Part shown: one piece after another, positions 8,338 to 16,622 of the stretch
How positions within the stretch are numbered: the first letter of the stretch is position 1
Layout: every line of letters starts with the position of its first letter
Origin: an uncultured Rhizobiaceae group bacterium
GTDB lineage: Bacteria; Pseudomonadota; Alphaproteobacteria; Rhizobiales; Rhizobiaceae
Reading direction: 5' to 3'
DNA length: 64,000 bases
Assembly (NCBI GenBank): GCA_947501445.1
Contig: CANMVS010000007.1
Location: forward strand, 62,001 to 126,000
Notes under the pieces: model-generated
The model's input: the letters and a program-made list of their open reading frames with translations, nothing else
What the model was told of the DNA's origin: nothing
Databases searched by the model: none
Made by a program: the position numbers and the translations under genes

Positions 8338-9660
8338 ATGGCTGAATCGACCACAGACGCAAGGGTCGTTCTTTGGGGCCGTGACGTCGCCGCTGTCTCA
8401 TGGATCAAAGAGGACGATTATGCAGTCTTCCAATACGATCCACTATTCGCCGAAACCGATATACAGCTTTCTCCATTGGTCATGCCGCTACGGGCGGATC
8501 CCTATTCATTTCCGGCCTTGCCAAAAACAACCTTCAAGGGTCTTCCTGGTCTGCTGGCAGACGCGCTTCCCGATAAATATGGCAACAGACTGATCAATAT
8601 ATGGCTTGCGGAGCAAGGACGCACACCGGCAAGTTTTAACCCTGTCGAGCGTCTTTGTTATGTCGGTCGCCGCGGCATGGGCGCGTTGGAGTTCCGCCCC
8701 GCTGTGGGCAGTTCCTCAAAACGCGCCCGTAAAATCGAGGTATCCAACCTCGTCCGGCTGGCGAACAGGGTCCTGAATGAAAAAGCAGGTCTGCAGGGTG
8801 TGCTTACCGGACAAAACGATCTGGCCGCCATGGATGACATTCTTCGTGTCGGAACATCTGCGGGTGGCGCCCGCGCAAAGGCCATTCTCGCATGGAACCC
8901 GCAAACAGGTGAGTTCCGCCATGGGCAGACCGACGCCGGTGACGGGTTTGAGCACTGGTTGATGAAGTTTGATGGCATCGACAACAATCGCGACAGGGAA
9001 GAGCCGGACCCGCAAGGATTTGGCCTCATTGAATATGCCTATTATCGCATGGCAACGGCTGCCGGCATCCACATGATGCCGAGCCGGCTCCATCACGAAG
9101 GTGGCCGCAGTCATTTCATGACGCGCAGGTTTGACCGGCCGATGCACGACAATGGAGAGACAGAAAAGCTGCACATGCAATCCCTGTGTGCCCTGCAACA
9201 CTATGACTTTAACGACCCTAAAGGTTATTCCTACGAGCAGGCCATTTTGACCATCCGGCAGCTCGGGCTTGGCGCGCCTGCTCTGGAGCAGCAATTCATA
9301 CGGGCGGCGTTTAACATAATCGCCCGCAACCAGGACGATCACGTCAAGAACATCGCATTCCTGATGGATCGCGACGGCACATGGTCTTTATCCCCGGCCT
9401 ATGACGTAACCTATTCGTACAATCCAAGCGGCGAATGGACCGGCCAGCATCAAATGAGTTTGAACGGCAAGCGTGACAACTTCGAAATGGCTGATCTTCT
9501 CGCCTTCGCCAAGACAGCCTCGATCAAGACGCCCAGGGCAAAATCGCTGATCAGTCAGATTGCTGGTTCGGTTTTGGCCTGGTCAGATTTTGCGCGGGAA
9601 GCGGGCGTCGACGAGAAATCTGCTCAACGCATTGCCAGATCGCACAGGCAGATCGCCTGA
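8338..9660 (+). CDS. hipA: HipA-like serine/threonine kinase toxin
   Basis: 440 aa, close to the usual HipA length. N-terminal subdomain to about residue 100 (GLPGLLADALPDKYGNRLI), a glycine-rich phosphate loop GTSAGGARAKAIL near 172-184, GFEHWLMKFDGID near 203, the catalytic loop NIIARNQDDHVKNIAFLMD (about 328-346), and a metal-binding LSPAYDVTYSYN segment. All catalytic features seem intact. Known HipA toxins phosphorylate aminoacyl-tRNA synthetases such as GltX; the target here is unknown. It forms a two-gene unit with hipB. Confidence 0.9.
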   Translation: MAESTTDARVVLWGRDVAAVSWIKEDDYAVFQYDPLFAETDIQLSPLVMPLRADPYSFPALPKTTFKGLPGLLADALPDKYGNRLINIWLAEQGRTPASFNPVERLCYVGRRGMGALEFRPAVGSSSKRARKIEVSNLVRLANRVLNEKAGLQGVLTGQNDLAAMDDILRVGTSAGGARAKAILAWNPQTGEFRHGQTDAGDGFEHWLMKFDGIDNNRDREEPDPQGFGLIEYAYYRMATAAGIHMMPSRLHHEGGRSHFMTRRFDRPMHDNGETEKLHMQSLCALQHYDFNDPKGYSYEQAILTIRQLGLGAPALEQQFIRAAFNIIARNQDDHVKNIAFLMDRDGTWSLSPAYDVTYSYNPSGEWTGQHQMSLNGKRDNFEMADLLAFAKTASIKTPRAKSLISQIAGSVLAWSDFAREAGVDEKSAQRIARSHRQIA

Positions 9661-9710
9661 CGCGATCTGACATCGGAAGCGGCTCGCAAAATTTGCAATG
9701 AAGTATTGGT

Positions 9711-10155
9711 GTCGTGGGGTACGAAACAGCCGGTTTTCGGCACGGGTCTGATTGTTTTTCTGCCCTTTGCCGGATGGTAATCCGACCACCGACAGCGCTG
9801 CTCCACTGACCGGTTTCATCGACTCGCTTGGCGATGCCAAGGGCACTGTGCTGGCACTGATGGTTGAGTTTTTGTGTGCCGGGCGAACCGGTGCCGATTT
9901 CAGCTATGAGCAAACATCGTTTTTGAATGCCGAGCGCAAATCACCCGGTCCGAAGCAGGCACTGATTACCATCGAACCAGGTGCAATCTGTGACCATGTA
10001 CCTGTGCGTTTTGCCGATATGGAACATTTGCTGACATTGCTGGATGGTGCCCGCGTGCCAGCGCGCGCATAGGCGTGCTGAAGCGGTAAATGGAGCGTAA
10101 TGGCATTGCAATTACGCAGGGGCAGGTTGATGAGATCGGTGCGATTGGGGTTTAA
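9711..10155 (+). pseudogene. Decayed duplicate of the comC 3' half
   Basis: Sequence from TGGGGTACGAAACAGCC onward aligns by eye with comC from about 7177 to its stop at 7730. Roughly 105 bp (around 7240-7345 of comC) is deleted, and there are frameshifts and stops near the end (for instance GCGCATAGGCG). An open stretch of about 100 residues (9752-10072) still reads DGNPTTDSAAPLTG and FSYEQTSFLNAE, close to comC DGNPTTDSAAALAG and FSYEQTSFLNAE. Identity looks like about four bases in five, so the copy is old or came from another strain. It has no start region and is not functional. Confidence 0.9.
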
Positions 10156-10393
10156 GGTGTGGCAGGGTTGAATGGGAATATTTGGGCGGGTTCCAGACAT
10201 TCGCGGCAAACCTGTAATCACGGTGCTGCACGAAAACAAGCGGACCTTCGTCGCGCCGTGGACGACTTCACCGGCTCGTCAGCGAGGTCTGAGCCGGAAT
10301 CAGACCTTCCCCGCAGTTGTAAAAAGTGCCAAACAGAAGCAACGCACGATACACCGCCAATAACATGGGCTTTTCCTGGAAGGCCGTGTCCAA

Positions 10394-10411
10394 TAAGGTT
10401 AACCTACCTTA
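10394..10411. promoter_or_regulatory. Dyad upstream of the ABC-3C operon
   Basis: Arms TAAGGT and ACCTTA flank 6 bp, and the centre contains the palindrome GGTTAACC (10397-10404). It lies about 40 bp before the first gene of the conflict system. The rest of 10156-10393 shows no gene I can support. Operator status is inferred. Confidence 0.35.
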
Positions 10412-10449
10412 TGTGTGCCGCCAACTTAGATGCGAGGAATGGAGAAGAC

Positions 10450-11421
10450 ATGGTACTTCGCAGGCAAGCCGACCGAGATTTCATAAGAGATCGGTTCGCT
10501 ATATTGAGAAATGCAATCGAGAGCGACGTATCGCTTAATGTTACCGGGTTGAATATCTCGGTAGAGAACTTTTTTCGTGATCTCTTGAATCTCATTCTCG
10601 ATGGAGACTTCAAAAACTTGAACGTCGACCTAGGGAATGCTGCGGCGATTGACTTGGCTGACGATACACTGAGTCACTGTATCCAAGTGACCTCTACCTC
10701 AGAAAAATCAAAGATAGACAAGACGTTGAAGAAGTTCGTCGAACACGGGCTTCACGAGAAATACGACCGTCTTTCAGTCTTCATTGCAACAAAGAAAAAT
10801 TCTTATAGATCACCTGAATTCTCCGATCCCACAGGTGCTTTCTCGATACTCGCAAGGGACAACGTTTGGGATTGGGATAACATCATGAAAATGATCGATG
10901 ATCTAGAACAGCCTGAACTATCTGCTGTTCGTGATTTCGTCGAGAATGGAATTTACGTGGAACCGAGTAAGGTCCCGCAGAATGAGGTCGCTACACTATT
11001 CGGTCTGATGGAAGTACTGAGCGACGAAACACATGAACAGGCAGGAAAAGGGAACTCAATAGACCCTGATCCCAACAAAAAGATCGAAACGCGATTTTCG
11101 GAACATGCAGACTTTCTGAAGGGGGAGTATGCAGCCTATTTTGTTGAGTACGGGGCGGTACTGGAAGACGCGTACAGGGGTATAGACCTCGGGTCCGCAC
11201 GGATACGGCGGCTCGGACTTCATCTTGGCACAAAGAGCAACGAACTGCTGGCTGCAAACGACGGCGACCCAGCGCTGGCCTTGAACAAGATAGTTGAGTA
11301 TTACCTGAAAATCCTTCAAGACCACGGAAAGGCATCCGACGGTGGGGCGGTTAGGTTTTTTCTGCTAGACCAGATGATAAGATGTCACGTGTTCCCGAAC
11401 CCGGTGCTTGAAAGTGTCTAA
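10450..11421 (+). CDS. SMEK-domain protein of an ABC-3C (ABC three-component) conflict system
   Basis: 323 aa from the ATG at 10450, which has GGAGA at 10441; the frame is open 97 codons upstream but that part looks non-coding. The N-terminal ~125 residues form a SMEK-type domain: SVENFFRDLLNLI, NAAAIDLADD, CIQVTSTSEKSKIDKTLKKF and YDRLSVFIATKK. The D...QVTS...K spacing resembles nuclease-fold proteins, an inference only. The C-terminal third (DFLKGEYAAYFVEYGAVLEDAY) matches no effector I recognise and may contact the partner ATPase. First of three overlapping genes; it presumably is the sensor or effector arm of a defence system. Confidence 0.75.
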   Translation: MVLRRQADRDFIRDRFAILRNAIESDVSLNVTGLNISVENFFRDLLNLILDGDFKNLNVDLGNAAAIDLADDTLSHCIQVTSTSEKSKIDKTLKKFVEHGLHEKYDRLSVFIATKKNSYRSPEFSDPTGAFSILARDNVWDWDNIMKMIDDLEQPELSAVRDFVENGIYVEPSKVPQNEVATLFGLMEVLSDETHEQAGKGNSIDPDPNKKIETRFSEHADFLKGEYAAYFVEYGAVLEDAYRGIDLGSARIRRLGLHLGTKSNELLAANDGDPALALNKIVEYYLKILQDHGKASDGGAVRFFLLDQMIRCHVFPNPVLESV

Positions 11422-11662
11422 CCTGTTTTCCACAAACGAGAAAATTCCGACTCTGCCACCGATAGTTGGGGTGGAGTTGTTGAACGTTTTGGATCGCGGT
11501 GGACGTGGGCGAGCTTCGATGTTTGATATTTTTGACTCCTTGAGTAAGAAGCGCCGATTTGCTCCACGCAGCATATACTACGCACTAGCCTTCTTGTATT
11601 CGACAGGAATAGTCGACTTTGACGGCGTCTATGTATGGCGGGTGCAAGATGCTGAGGATTGA
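11408..11662 (+). CDS. ABC-3C middle component, small winged-helix-like protein
   Basis: 84-aa protein, the size and position of the middle component in ABC three-component systems. FDIFDSLSKKRRFAPRSIYY and LAFLYSTGIVDFDGVYVWRV look like a helix-turn-helix plus a beta wing. It starts at TTG 11408 or GTG 11414, inside the end of the SMEK gene, and its end overlaps the ATPase start by 14 bp, indicating translational coupling. It probably bridges the effector and the ATPase. I recognise it mainly from context. Confidence 0.68.
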   Translation: MKVSNLFSTNEKIPTLPPIVGVELLNVLDRGGRGRASMFDIFDSLSKKRRFAPRSIYYALAFLYSTGIVDFDGVYVWRVQDAED

Positions 11663-13358
11663 CCGTCTCTATAGTGAGCCGAAGCTGTTTGACGACTTGG
11701 TGTTTGGAGCGGGCCTCAATCTGATTCTTGGGGAGCCTAGCGACGACAGCAAGAAAACGAACGGCGTTGGAAAGTCTGTTTCAATGGATTTTCTCAACTT
11801 CGCCTTGCTGTCTCGATACTCAGACTCGCGCATCAAGAAGGTTCCAGAGGAAGCCTTTCCATTGGACGCAAGGGTATGCATTGACCTCAATGTCTCTGGT
11901 AATAAGGTAACAATAAAACGGTCACGCGAAGCTGAGAGTAGGCCAACAATAATTCAAGACGAAAAGCCTCTGAGTTTTGACAAATTAGATGACGCTCAGG
12001 GCTACTTGTCTGCTCTGGTGTTCGAAAGTGTGAAGGAAGAACATCCGAGTTTCAGATCAATGATCGGCATTTTCATTCGTGATGAGCGGTCCGAGTTTAA
12101 GTCAATTATTAACGGATATGATACCAAAAAGCGTATCGCCGACGATTACGCTCCGCACCTTTATTTACTTGGGGCTAGCATCGAGAAATACAAAAGCATC
12201 AAGAAGCTCCAAGATGGTATCTCTTCAACGGAATCTCAGATAAATAAGCTAAAAGCTGACGTTCAATTGCTTCGCCAAAAAAACATTGAGGACGCTAGAT
12301 CTGACCTGAACGAGCTTGATGCAGAGGTGGCAGCTATTGAAGAAAACATCGAAAACCTCGAAAACTCCGCGGCATACGACGTTATCGAAGGGGAAATTTC
12401 GGCCCTCGACGCTTCAATCTCCGAGCTTCGACGTAGATCGGCGGTGATTATTGAAAACTTGGCGAAGCTGGAGCCTATTGAGGCTGAGCCGGTAGACATC
12501 TCAGAAGAGGAGCTGCGCGAGTTCTATAACGGGCTTAAAGTTGGGTTGGGCGACTTGGTTTCGCGAGATTTCAGCCAGCTTCAAGAATTCAAACAACGAA
12601 TTTATCGCTTCCAAAATGAAGTGCTTTCCAAGCGTCGAGCTGATTTAGAGGGCGAGTTAAAGGAGGTTCGATTTGCGCTCAAGGCTCAAGATCGTGAGTA
12701 TCAAAAACGGCTTAAGCTGCTGGACCAGACTGGCGCTCTTCGAACGTTGAAACAAACTTTTGCTGCGTATCAGGAAAAGTCGGATCAGCTATCAGACTTG
12801 AGAAGCTTCATCACTGGTTACGACGCAGCAATATCTCAAAAGCGGGAGCAGCAGCTCGAGAAGGACATAGAACTTCAAAGGCTGCAAGCTAGCATCGACG
12901 ATGCGGAAAAAATCAAGGATAGCTTTGAGCGAACGATTTTGGATATGCATGGTTACGTGATGGGCAACCGTCAGGCGTCGTTTAAGTACATCACCACTAA
13001 AAAGAAGCAGGTGGTAGAGATTTCATTGCGTATTGATAGCGATGGTAGCCACAGCGTGGAGCGTGAAAAGACTTTCATTTACGACTTCTCCCTTCTTCAA
13101 AACGAGCATACGAGCGAACTACATTTCGGGCTTTTGGTGCACGACAATATCTTTGATGTAGATAGCGACACTTTACGTCGAAACTTAAACTATATAGCTA
13201 GCCACATGCATGAATTTCGTGGTCAATACATTCTGACGTTGAACTCGGATCGTGCTTCTTCCGACGCTCCAGACGAAATGAATGCGCTCCAGAGTGTAGT
13301 TAGGGCGCGTTTCACCAAGGCAGATAGATTCTTGAAGGTCAGTTATCAAGAGAGTTAG
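11649..13358 (+). CDS. ABC-3C ATPase, SMC/Rad50-like, DUF2326 family
   Basis: 569-aa ABC ATPase. The Walker A equivalent is in KKTNGVGKSV near residue 38, after the typical LIYSEP-like start LRIDRLYSEPKLFDDLVFG. A long coiled coil follows (about 190-430, rich in Glu, Lys, Leu and Gln). The C-terminal half of the nucleotide fold includes HFGLLVHDNIFDVDSDTLR, which resembles the Walker B region of DUF2326 proteins. ATG 11649 gives the family N-terminus; a longer frame from 11619 is less likely. The gene looks more AT-rich than its neighbours, fitting horizontal transfer. Predicted motor/sensor of the three-gene conflict system. Confidence 0.82.
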   Translation: MLRIDRLYSEPKLFDDLVFGAGLNLILGEPSDDSKKTNGVGKSVSMDFLNFALLSRYSDSRIKKVPEEAFPLDARVCIDLNVSGNKVTIKRSREAESRPTIIQDEKPLSFDKLDDAQGYLSALVFESVKEEHPSFRSMIGIFIRDERSEFKSIINGYDTKKRIADDYAPHLYLLGASIEKYKSIKKLQDGISSTESQINKLKADVQLLRQKNIEDARSDLNELDAEVAAIEENIENLENSAAYDVIEGEISALDASISELRRRSAVIIENLAKLEPIEAEPVDISEEELREFYNGLKVGLGDLVSRDFSQLQEFKQRIYRFQNEVLSKRRADLEGELKEVRFALKAQDREYQKRLKLLDQTGALRTLKQTFAAYQEKSDQLSDLRSFITGYDAAISQKREQQLEKDIELQRLQASIDDAEKIKDSFERTILDMHGYVMGNRQASFKYITTKKKQVVEISLRIDSDGSHSVEREKTFIYDFSLLQNEHTSELHFGLLVHDNIFDVDSDTLRRNLNYIASHMHEFRGQYILTLNSDRASSDAPDEMNALQSVVRARFTKADRFLKVSYQES

Positions 13359-13609
13359 AGTAGCGGTCATTCTCGCAGAATCCGAGTTTCTTGAGCTGTC
13401 GCATTCCTGCTGCGCGCTCATAGCGAATGGCCGGTTAAAAGCGTTGCGCCGCAGCATTGCATCTTTCGGACGAAAGGCAACTTTGGGCCGGGAGTGAATG
13501 CGTTCATTGCATTGGGTTTGACTGATTATTGGTTGCAGCGAACGACGGCTGCGAGCTCAAAATGGGAAGGCCTTCGACTTCTCATCTGAACAAAGATCTC
13601 AAACTCAAC

Positions 13610-14113
13610 TTATGGCGCATCATCCGGACGGTGCAGCACAATATCGAAGCCTTCATTGGCAGATGGAGCAACAAAGTGTCTGGAGATTTGTAAAAACTGC
13701 TCGTGCGTTGCAGCAAATGGATGGTCGCCGCTTGCATTGCGGGCGCGCAGTCTCGCTAGGCAAACATCGTCTGCGACATCCAGATAATGAAGTTTGTTCG
13801 CAGCTTTTGTTTGTTGGATTATGCCCCGCATCCAGGTGCGTTTGGCAATCGTATTTGCGGGAAAATCCAATACGACCGACAAGCCTGCGTTCAACAAAGA
13901 TGCAACGTGAGGCCCCATGACATTTTGCAGTTTGGCGGCGCAACGGACGTAATCCGGGACTGTAGACATCTCGTCAGCGTAAAGCGCCGCCAGCCAATCA
14001 TCTTCGGCAATGACAATTGTTGCGTCCCTGCTGCCAAGTTTTGCAGTGAGCGTCGATTTTCCAGACGCAATTTTCCCGCACACCAGGTGCAATGTTGGTG
14101 AATTTTCAGACAT
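13610..14113 (-). CDS. P-loop ATPase/kinase (zeta-toxin or shikimate-kinase-like fold)
   Basis: 167-aa AAA-type small kinase. Walker A is in LVCGKIASGKSTLTAKL (about residues 9-25), an Asp-Asp follows in VIAEDDWLAALY, VVLDFPANT looks like a Walker B/substrate segment, and RARNASGDHPFAATHEQF is a lid-like Arg-rich region. Proteins of this type are usually annotated only as AAA-family ATPases or kinases; a nucleotide or small-metabolite kinase is the most that can be said. MSENS at 14113 is chosen over the longer GTG start at 14143. It lies at the right edge of the accessory island, facing the ABC-3C operon. Confidence 0.75.
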   Translation of the reverse strand: MSENSPTLHLVCGKIASGKSTLTAKLGSRDATIVIAEDDWLAALYADEMSTVPDYVRCAAKLQNVMGPHVASLLNAGLSVVLDFPANTIAKRTWMRGIIQQTKAANKLHYLDVADDVCLARLRARNASGDHPFAATHEQFLQISRHFVAPSANEGFDIVLHRPDDAP

Positions 14114-14171
14114 AAAGATACCCTTGTTCTGCGCATGGCGCACGTTTGACGTTCAGATACAGATCACCCGG

Positions 14172-14190
14172 CCCGGCGTATCAGGCCGGG
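14172..14190. other. Hairpin upstream of the kinase gene
   Basis: CCCGGC and GCCGGG form a 6-bp GC stem with a 7-nt loop in the 281-bp gap between the kinase and the carboxypeptidase gene. There is no T-run. I see no gene in the rest of this gap. Confidence 0.35.
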
Positions 14191-14394
14191 AAGGTAATTC
14201 GACTGTGGCGTTGATCGCCGAGTGTCTGAACAAAGGTCTTCATAGTCGACTGATGGCATGGAAACGCTGCTGTGTCCATGTCCGCAGAAGGCCCACGGGA
14301 TGTCTGTCTGATTAAAGTCGGCTTTTGGTCGCACGTGTCGGCACAGGTGGGTTTTTGAATGGTGTTGTTGGACTTGCTTTCGTCGCGTCCCGCG

Positions 14395-15246
14395 TCAGGA
14401 AAACCGCTCAATCAGCCCCGTCACCTCAGCATCCCGTGCCTTCTTGCTTGTGCCGCCTATGACGACGACGATCAGGCGGCGGCCGCCGCGGTTTGCGGTG
14501 GCCACGAGGTTGTAGCCGGAGGCGCGGATGTAGCCGGTTTTCATGCCGTCGACGCCTTTTACGGTACCCAAAAGCTCGTTGGTCGCCTCAAAAGTGCGTC
14601 CGTTGTAGGTGAAGGCGCGTGCCCGGAAATTGGCCTGGTATCCGGGAAATCGTATTCTGATCAACCGGGCAAGTTTGGCCATGTCGCGGGCGGTGGTGAC
14701 GTTGCCCGGGTCAGGCAGGCCGGTGGCATTGCCAAATTGTGTACGCGACAGTCCGAGCGCCCGGGCCCGCTTTGACATCCTTGCGGCGAAGGCCGCTTCT
14801 GAACCGGAGAGTTCCTCGGCAACGACAACAGCCACATCATTGGCTGATTTTACCGCCAGTGCTCTTATCGCGTCGCGCACGGAAATCGTGGATCCGGCCT
14901 GCAGACCGATGCGGGTGGGCGGTTGAGAGGCAGCTTTTGCCGAGACGGTGAGCGGTGTGCCGAGCGAGAGGTTTTTGGTCTTTACCTCCTCGAACATGAT
15001 GTAGAGGGTCATCAGTTTGGTGAGTGATGCGGGATAACGCGGCGCATCCGCATTGACGGCATAAAGCACGGCGCCGGTGTTGGCATCGATCACCAGTGCG
15101 GATTTGCCCTTTGCAACGGGTGTTTGCGGGGCATAGGCTGTTGCCAGGACGGAGATGGGCTTGGTTGCCGTTGCCTGACACCCGGCAAGCATCAGCGTTG
15201 CCAGCAGCGCGGCGGCCACCGTTCGTACCCCAAATCTGTGAGCCAT
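14395..15246 (-). CDS. D-alanyl-D-alanine carboxypeptidase, S11 family, lipoprotein
   Basis: 283-aa penicillin-binding-protein-type peptidase that trims the terminal D-Ala from peptidoglycan stem peptides. A lipoprotein signal ends at LMLAGC (Cys22), so it is expected to be membrane anchored facing the periplasm. The three catalytic motifs are present: SLTK (in YPASLTKLMTLY, near residue 80), SAN (in VKSANDVAVVVAEE) and KTG (in GVDGMKTGYIRASGYN). It lacks the long C-terminal anchor helix of DacA/DacC, consistent with the lipid anchor. Confidence 0.92.
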   Translation of the reverse strand: MAHRFGVRTVAAALLATLMLAGCQATATKPISVLATAYAPQTPVAKGKSALVIDANTGAVLYAVNADAPRYPASLTKLMTLYIMFEEVKTKNLSLGTPLTVSAKAASQPPTRIGLQAGSTISVRDAIRALAVKSANDVAVVVAEELSGSEAAFAARMSKRARALGLSRTQFGNATGLPDPGNVTTARDMAKLARLIRIRFPGYQANFRARAFTYNGRTFEATNELLGTVKGVDGMKTGYIRASGYNLVATANRGGRRLIVVVIGGTSKKARDAEVTGLIERFS

Positions 15247-15455
15247 GCATTCCCCCGCAATGTCCTGCCTGCTATCATCAGGTTTTTCACTGGAAACTGC
15301 AAGTGCCCAAACTGTCTGCCGGCCACATGGTGCTGAACATCAGGAATTCGCCCGGCATTTGGGAAACCGCCCCGGCTGCGGTCCCGTGCGATATTGTATT
15401 TGCTGCACCTTTGAATACATAGGGTTGAGATCACTCAGACAGAGGTACAAGCCCC

Positions 15456-15812
15456 ATGACGCCTATCAAGCTCTCGGAAAAACTGGCCATGTTTTCAACC
15501 CATTGGGACCCGCATGTGGTCGCCGACTACAATCAGAACGAGGTGATGGTAGTCAAATTTCAGGGTGCGTACCCATTTCACAAACACGATGAGACGGACG
15601 ATTTTTTCTATGTTCTGGAAGGCGAAATGCTGATGGATATCGAGGGCGAGCCGTCTCACCGCATCCAGGCTGGCGAGTTATTCATCGTGCCCAAGGGTGT
15701 TGTGCACAGGCCACGGGCCGAAAACGAGGTCAAAGTCCTTTTGATCGAACCGAAGGGCGAGCCCAATTCCGGTGATTCCGACAGGGAACCGGCACCCAAG
15801 ACGCGTATTTGA
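15456..15812 (+). CDS. Cupin-domain protein
   Basis: 118-aa single-domain cupin. The metal-binding motif 1 is HKHDETDDFFYVLEGEMLMD (about residues 43-62) and motif 2 is AGELFIVPKGVVHRPRAE. Such small cupins are often mannose-6-phosphate isomerase-like or sugar/metabolite-binding proteins; the substrate is not identifiable. It converges with the VOC gene, with a partial copy of the interspersed repeat between their ends. Confidence 0.82.
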   Translation: MTPIKLSEKLAMFSTHWDPHVVADYNQNEVMVVKFQGAYPFHKHDETDDFFYVLEGEMLMDIEGEPSHRIQAGELFIVPKGVVHRPRAENEVKVLLIEPKGEPNSGDSDREPAPKTRI

Positions 15813-15935
15813 CGGAAAATACAGCGGCAACACAATCATTTATCCTGTCCTTTGGAGTTCCAAATAAATAGTGCTTTTCCAGATGGCGGTTTTGTCTGTC
15901 GCGCTGCGAAATCCCGAGGCGTTTTCGAACACCCG

Positions 15936-15974
15936 GTTCAGGTTTTGCCGATCCCGTCAAAATCTGAATTGCTT
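15936..15974 (+). repeat. Interspersed hairpin repeat, copy F (partial)
   Basis: Only the 3' hairpin of the ~100-bp family is kept: GTTCAGGTTTTG and CAAAATCTGAAT arms around a 10-nt loop. The VOC gene on the opposite strand ends inside it; its stop codon (15938-15940) and last eleven residues come from the repeat. Confidence 0.8.
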
Positions 15975-16435
15975 TCATGTGAAAGGCCAAACATGGAGGC
16001 CCAATTTGAGGCAGTCATTCCGGCGCGATAGTCTTTCTGCATATCCTCATCCAGCAATTCCACGAGCAATCGGTTTTCAAGCCAGACTTCAACGCATTCG
16101 AATGGGCCGCGATTGCAGATACGCGATATCCAGCCTTTGGACGAGGCAAGTGCAATGATTTCCGTGCGCTTCAGTTGCGCACAGATGGCAGCATGAACAA
16201 AGGTTGGCGTTGCATCAGGCTTACTGATTTCACAGGATATCTGGTCCGGGCCGGCTTTAAGCACATGCGTTGTCGGATAGACTTCGATCGCTGTTCCATC
16301 GTCTTTCGCAGTAAAAGCAATCCAGCAATCGGGAAATGGCGGGAAAGGCATGGCTTTGCCACCCATCACGCGCGCAAGAAAGTTTGCCACGCCCTGACAA
16401 TCATCAGCGCTTATGGACAGATGCAACAGGCTCAT
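15938..16435 (-). CDS. VOC (glyoxalase/bleomycin-resistance-like) family protein
   Basis: 165 aa. The opening MSLLHLSISADDCQGVANFL followed by a central GTAIEVYPTTHVL strand is typical of a vicinal-oxygen-chelate half-domain, although the metal ligands are not complete enough for a reaction to be named. The last eleven residues (SNSDFDGIGKT) are encoded by the interspersed repeat, so the native C-terminus has been replaced or extended. It stands alone between the cupin and the TRAP operon. Confidence 0.65.
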   Translation of the reverse strand: MSLLHLSISADDCQGVANFLARVMGGKAMPFPPFPDCWIAFTAKDDGTAIEVYPTTHVLKAGPDQISCEISKPDATPTFVHAAICAQLKRTEIIALASSKGWISRICNRGPFECVEVWLENRLLVELLDEDMQKDYRAGMTASNWASMFGLSHESNSDFDGIGKT

Positions 16436-16622
16436 GAAACATTCCTCAGTGACTGTCTTTGCAGTATACCGCTGTGTTGAGAAATGTCAGCCTTTTTTGG
16501 GGGGCATACCAATGGTCGAAGAGCTTGAACGAATGCCTGTTTCAAACGTCGTATCCCGTCACACACAGCAAAGACGAACAAACGCTCGAAAGCTGGTGTA
16601 TGTGAATTCATGCACACCGGCC

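Noticed and set aside
10156-10449. N-terminal extension of the SMEK protein to 10159
   Set aside because: The upstream part has no family similarity, overlaps the comC remnant's end, and a good ribosome site precedes ATG 10450.
7731-14394. Integrase or tRNA attachment site bordering the island
   Set aside because: I looked on both strands for a recombinase gene or tRNA-like T-loop and found none.
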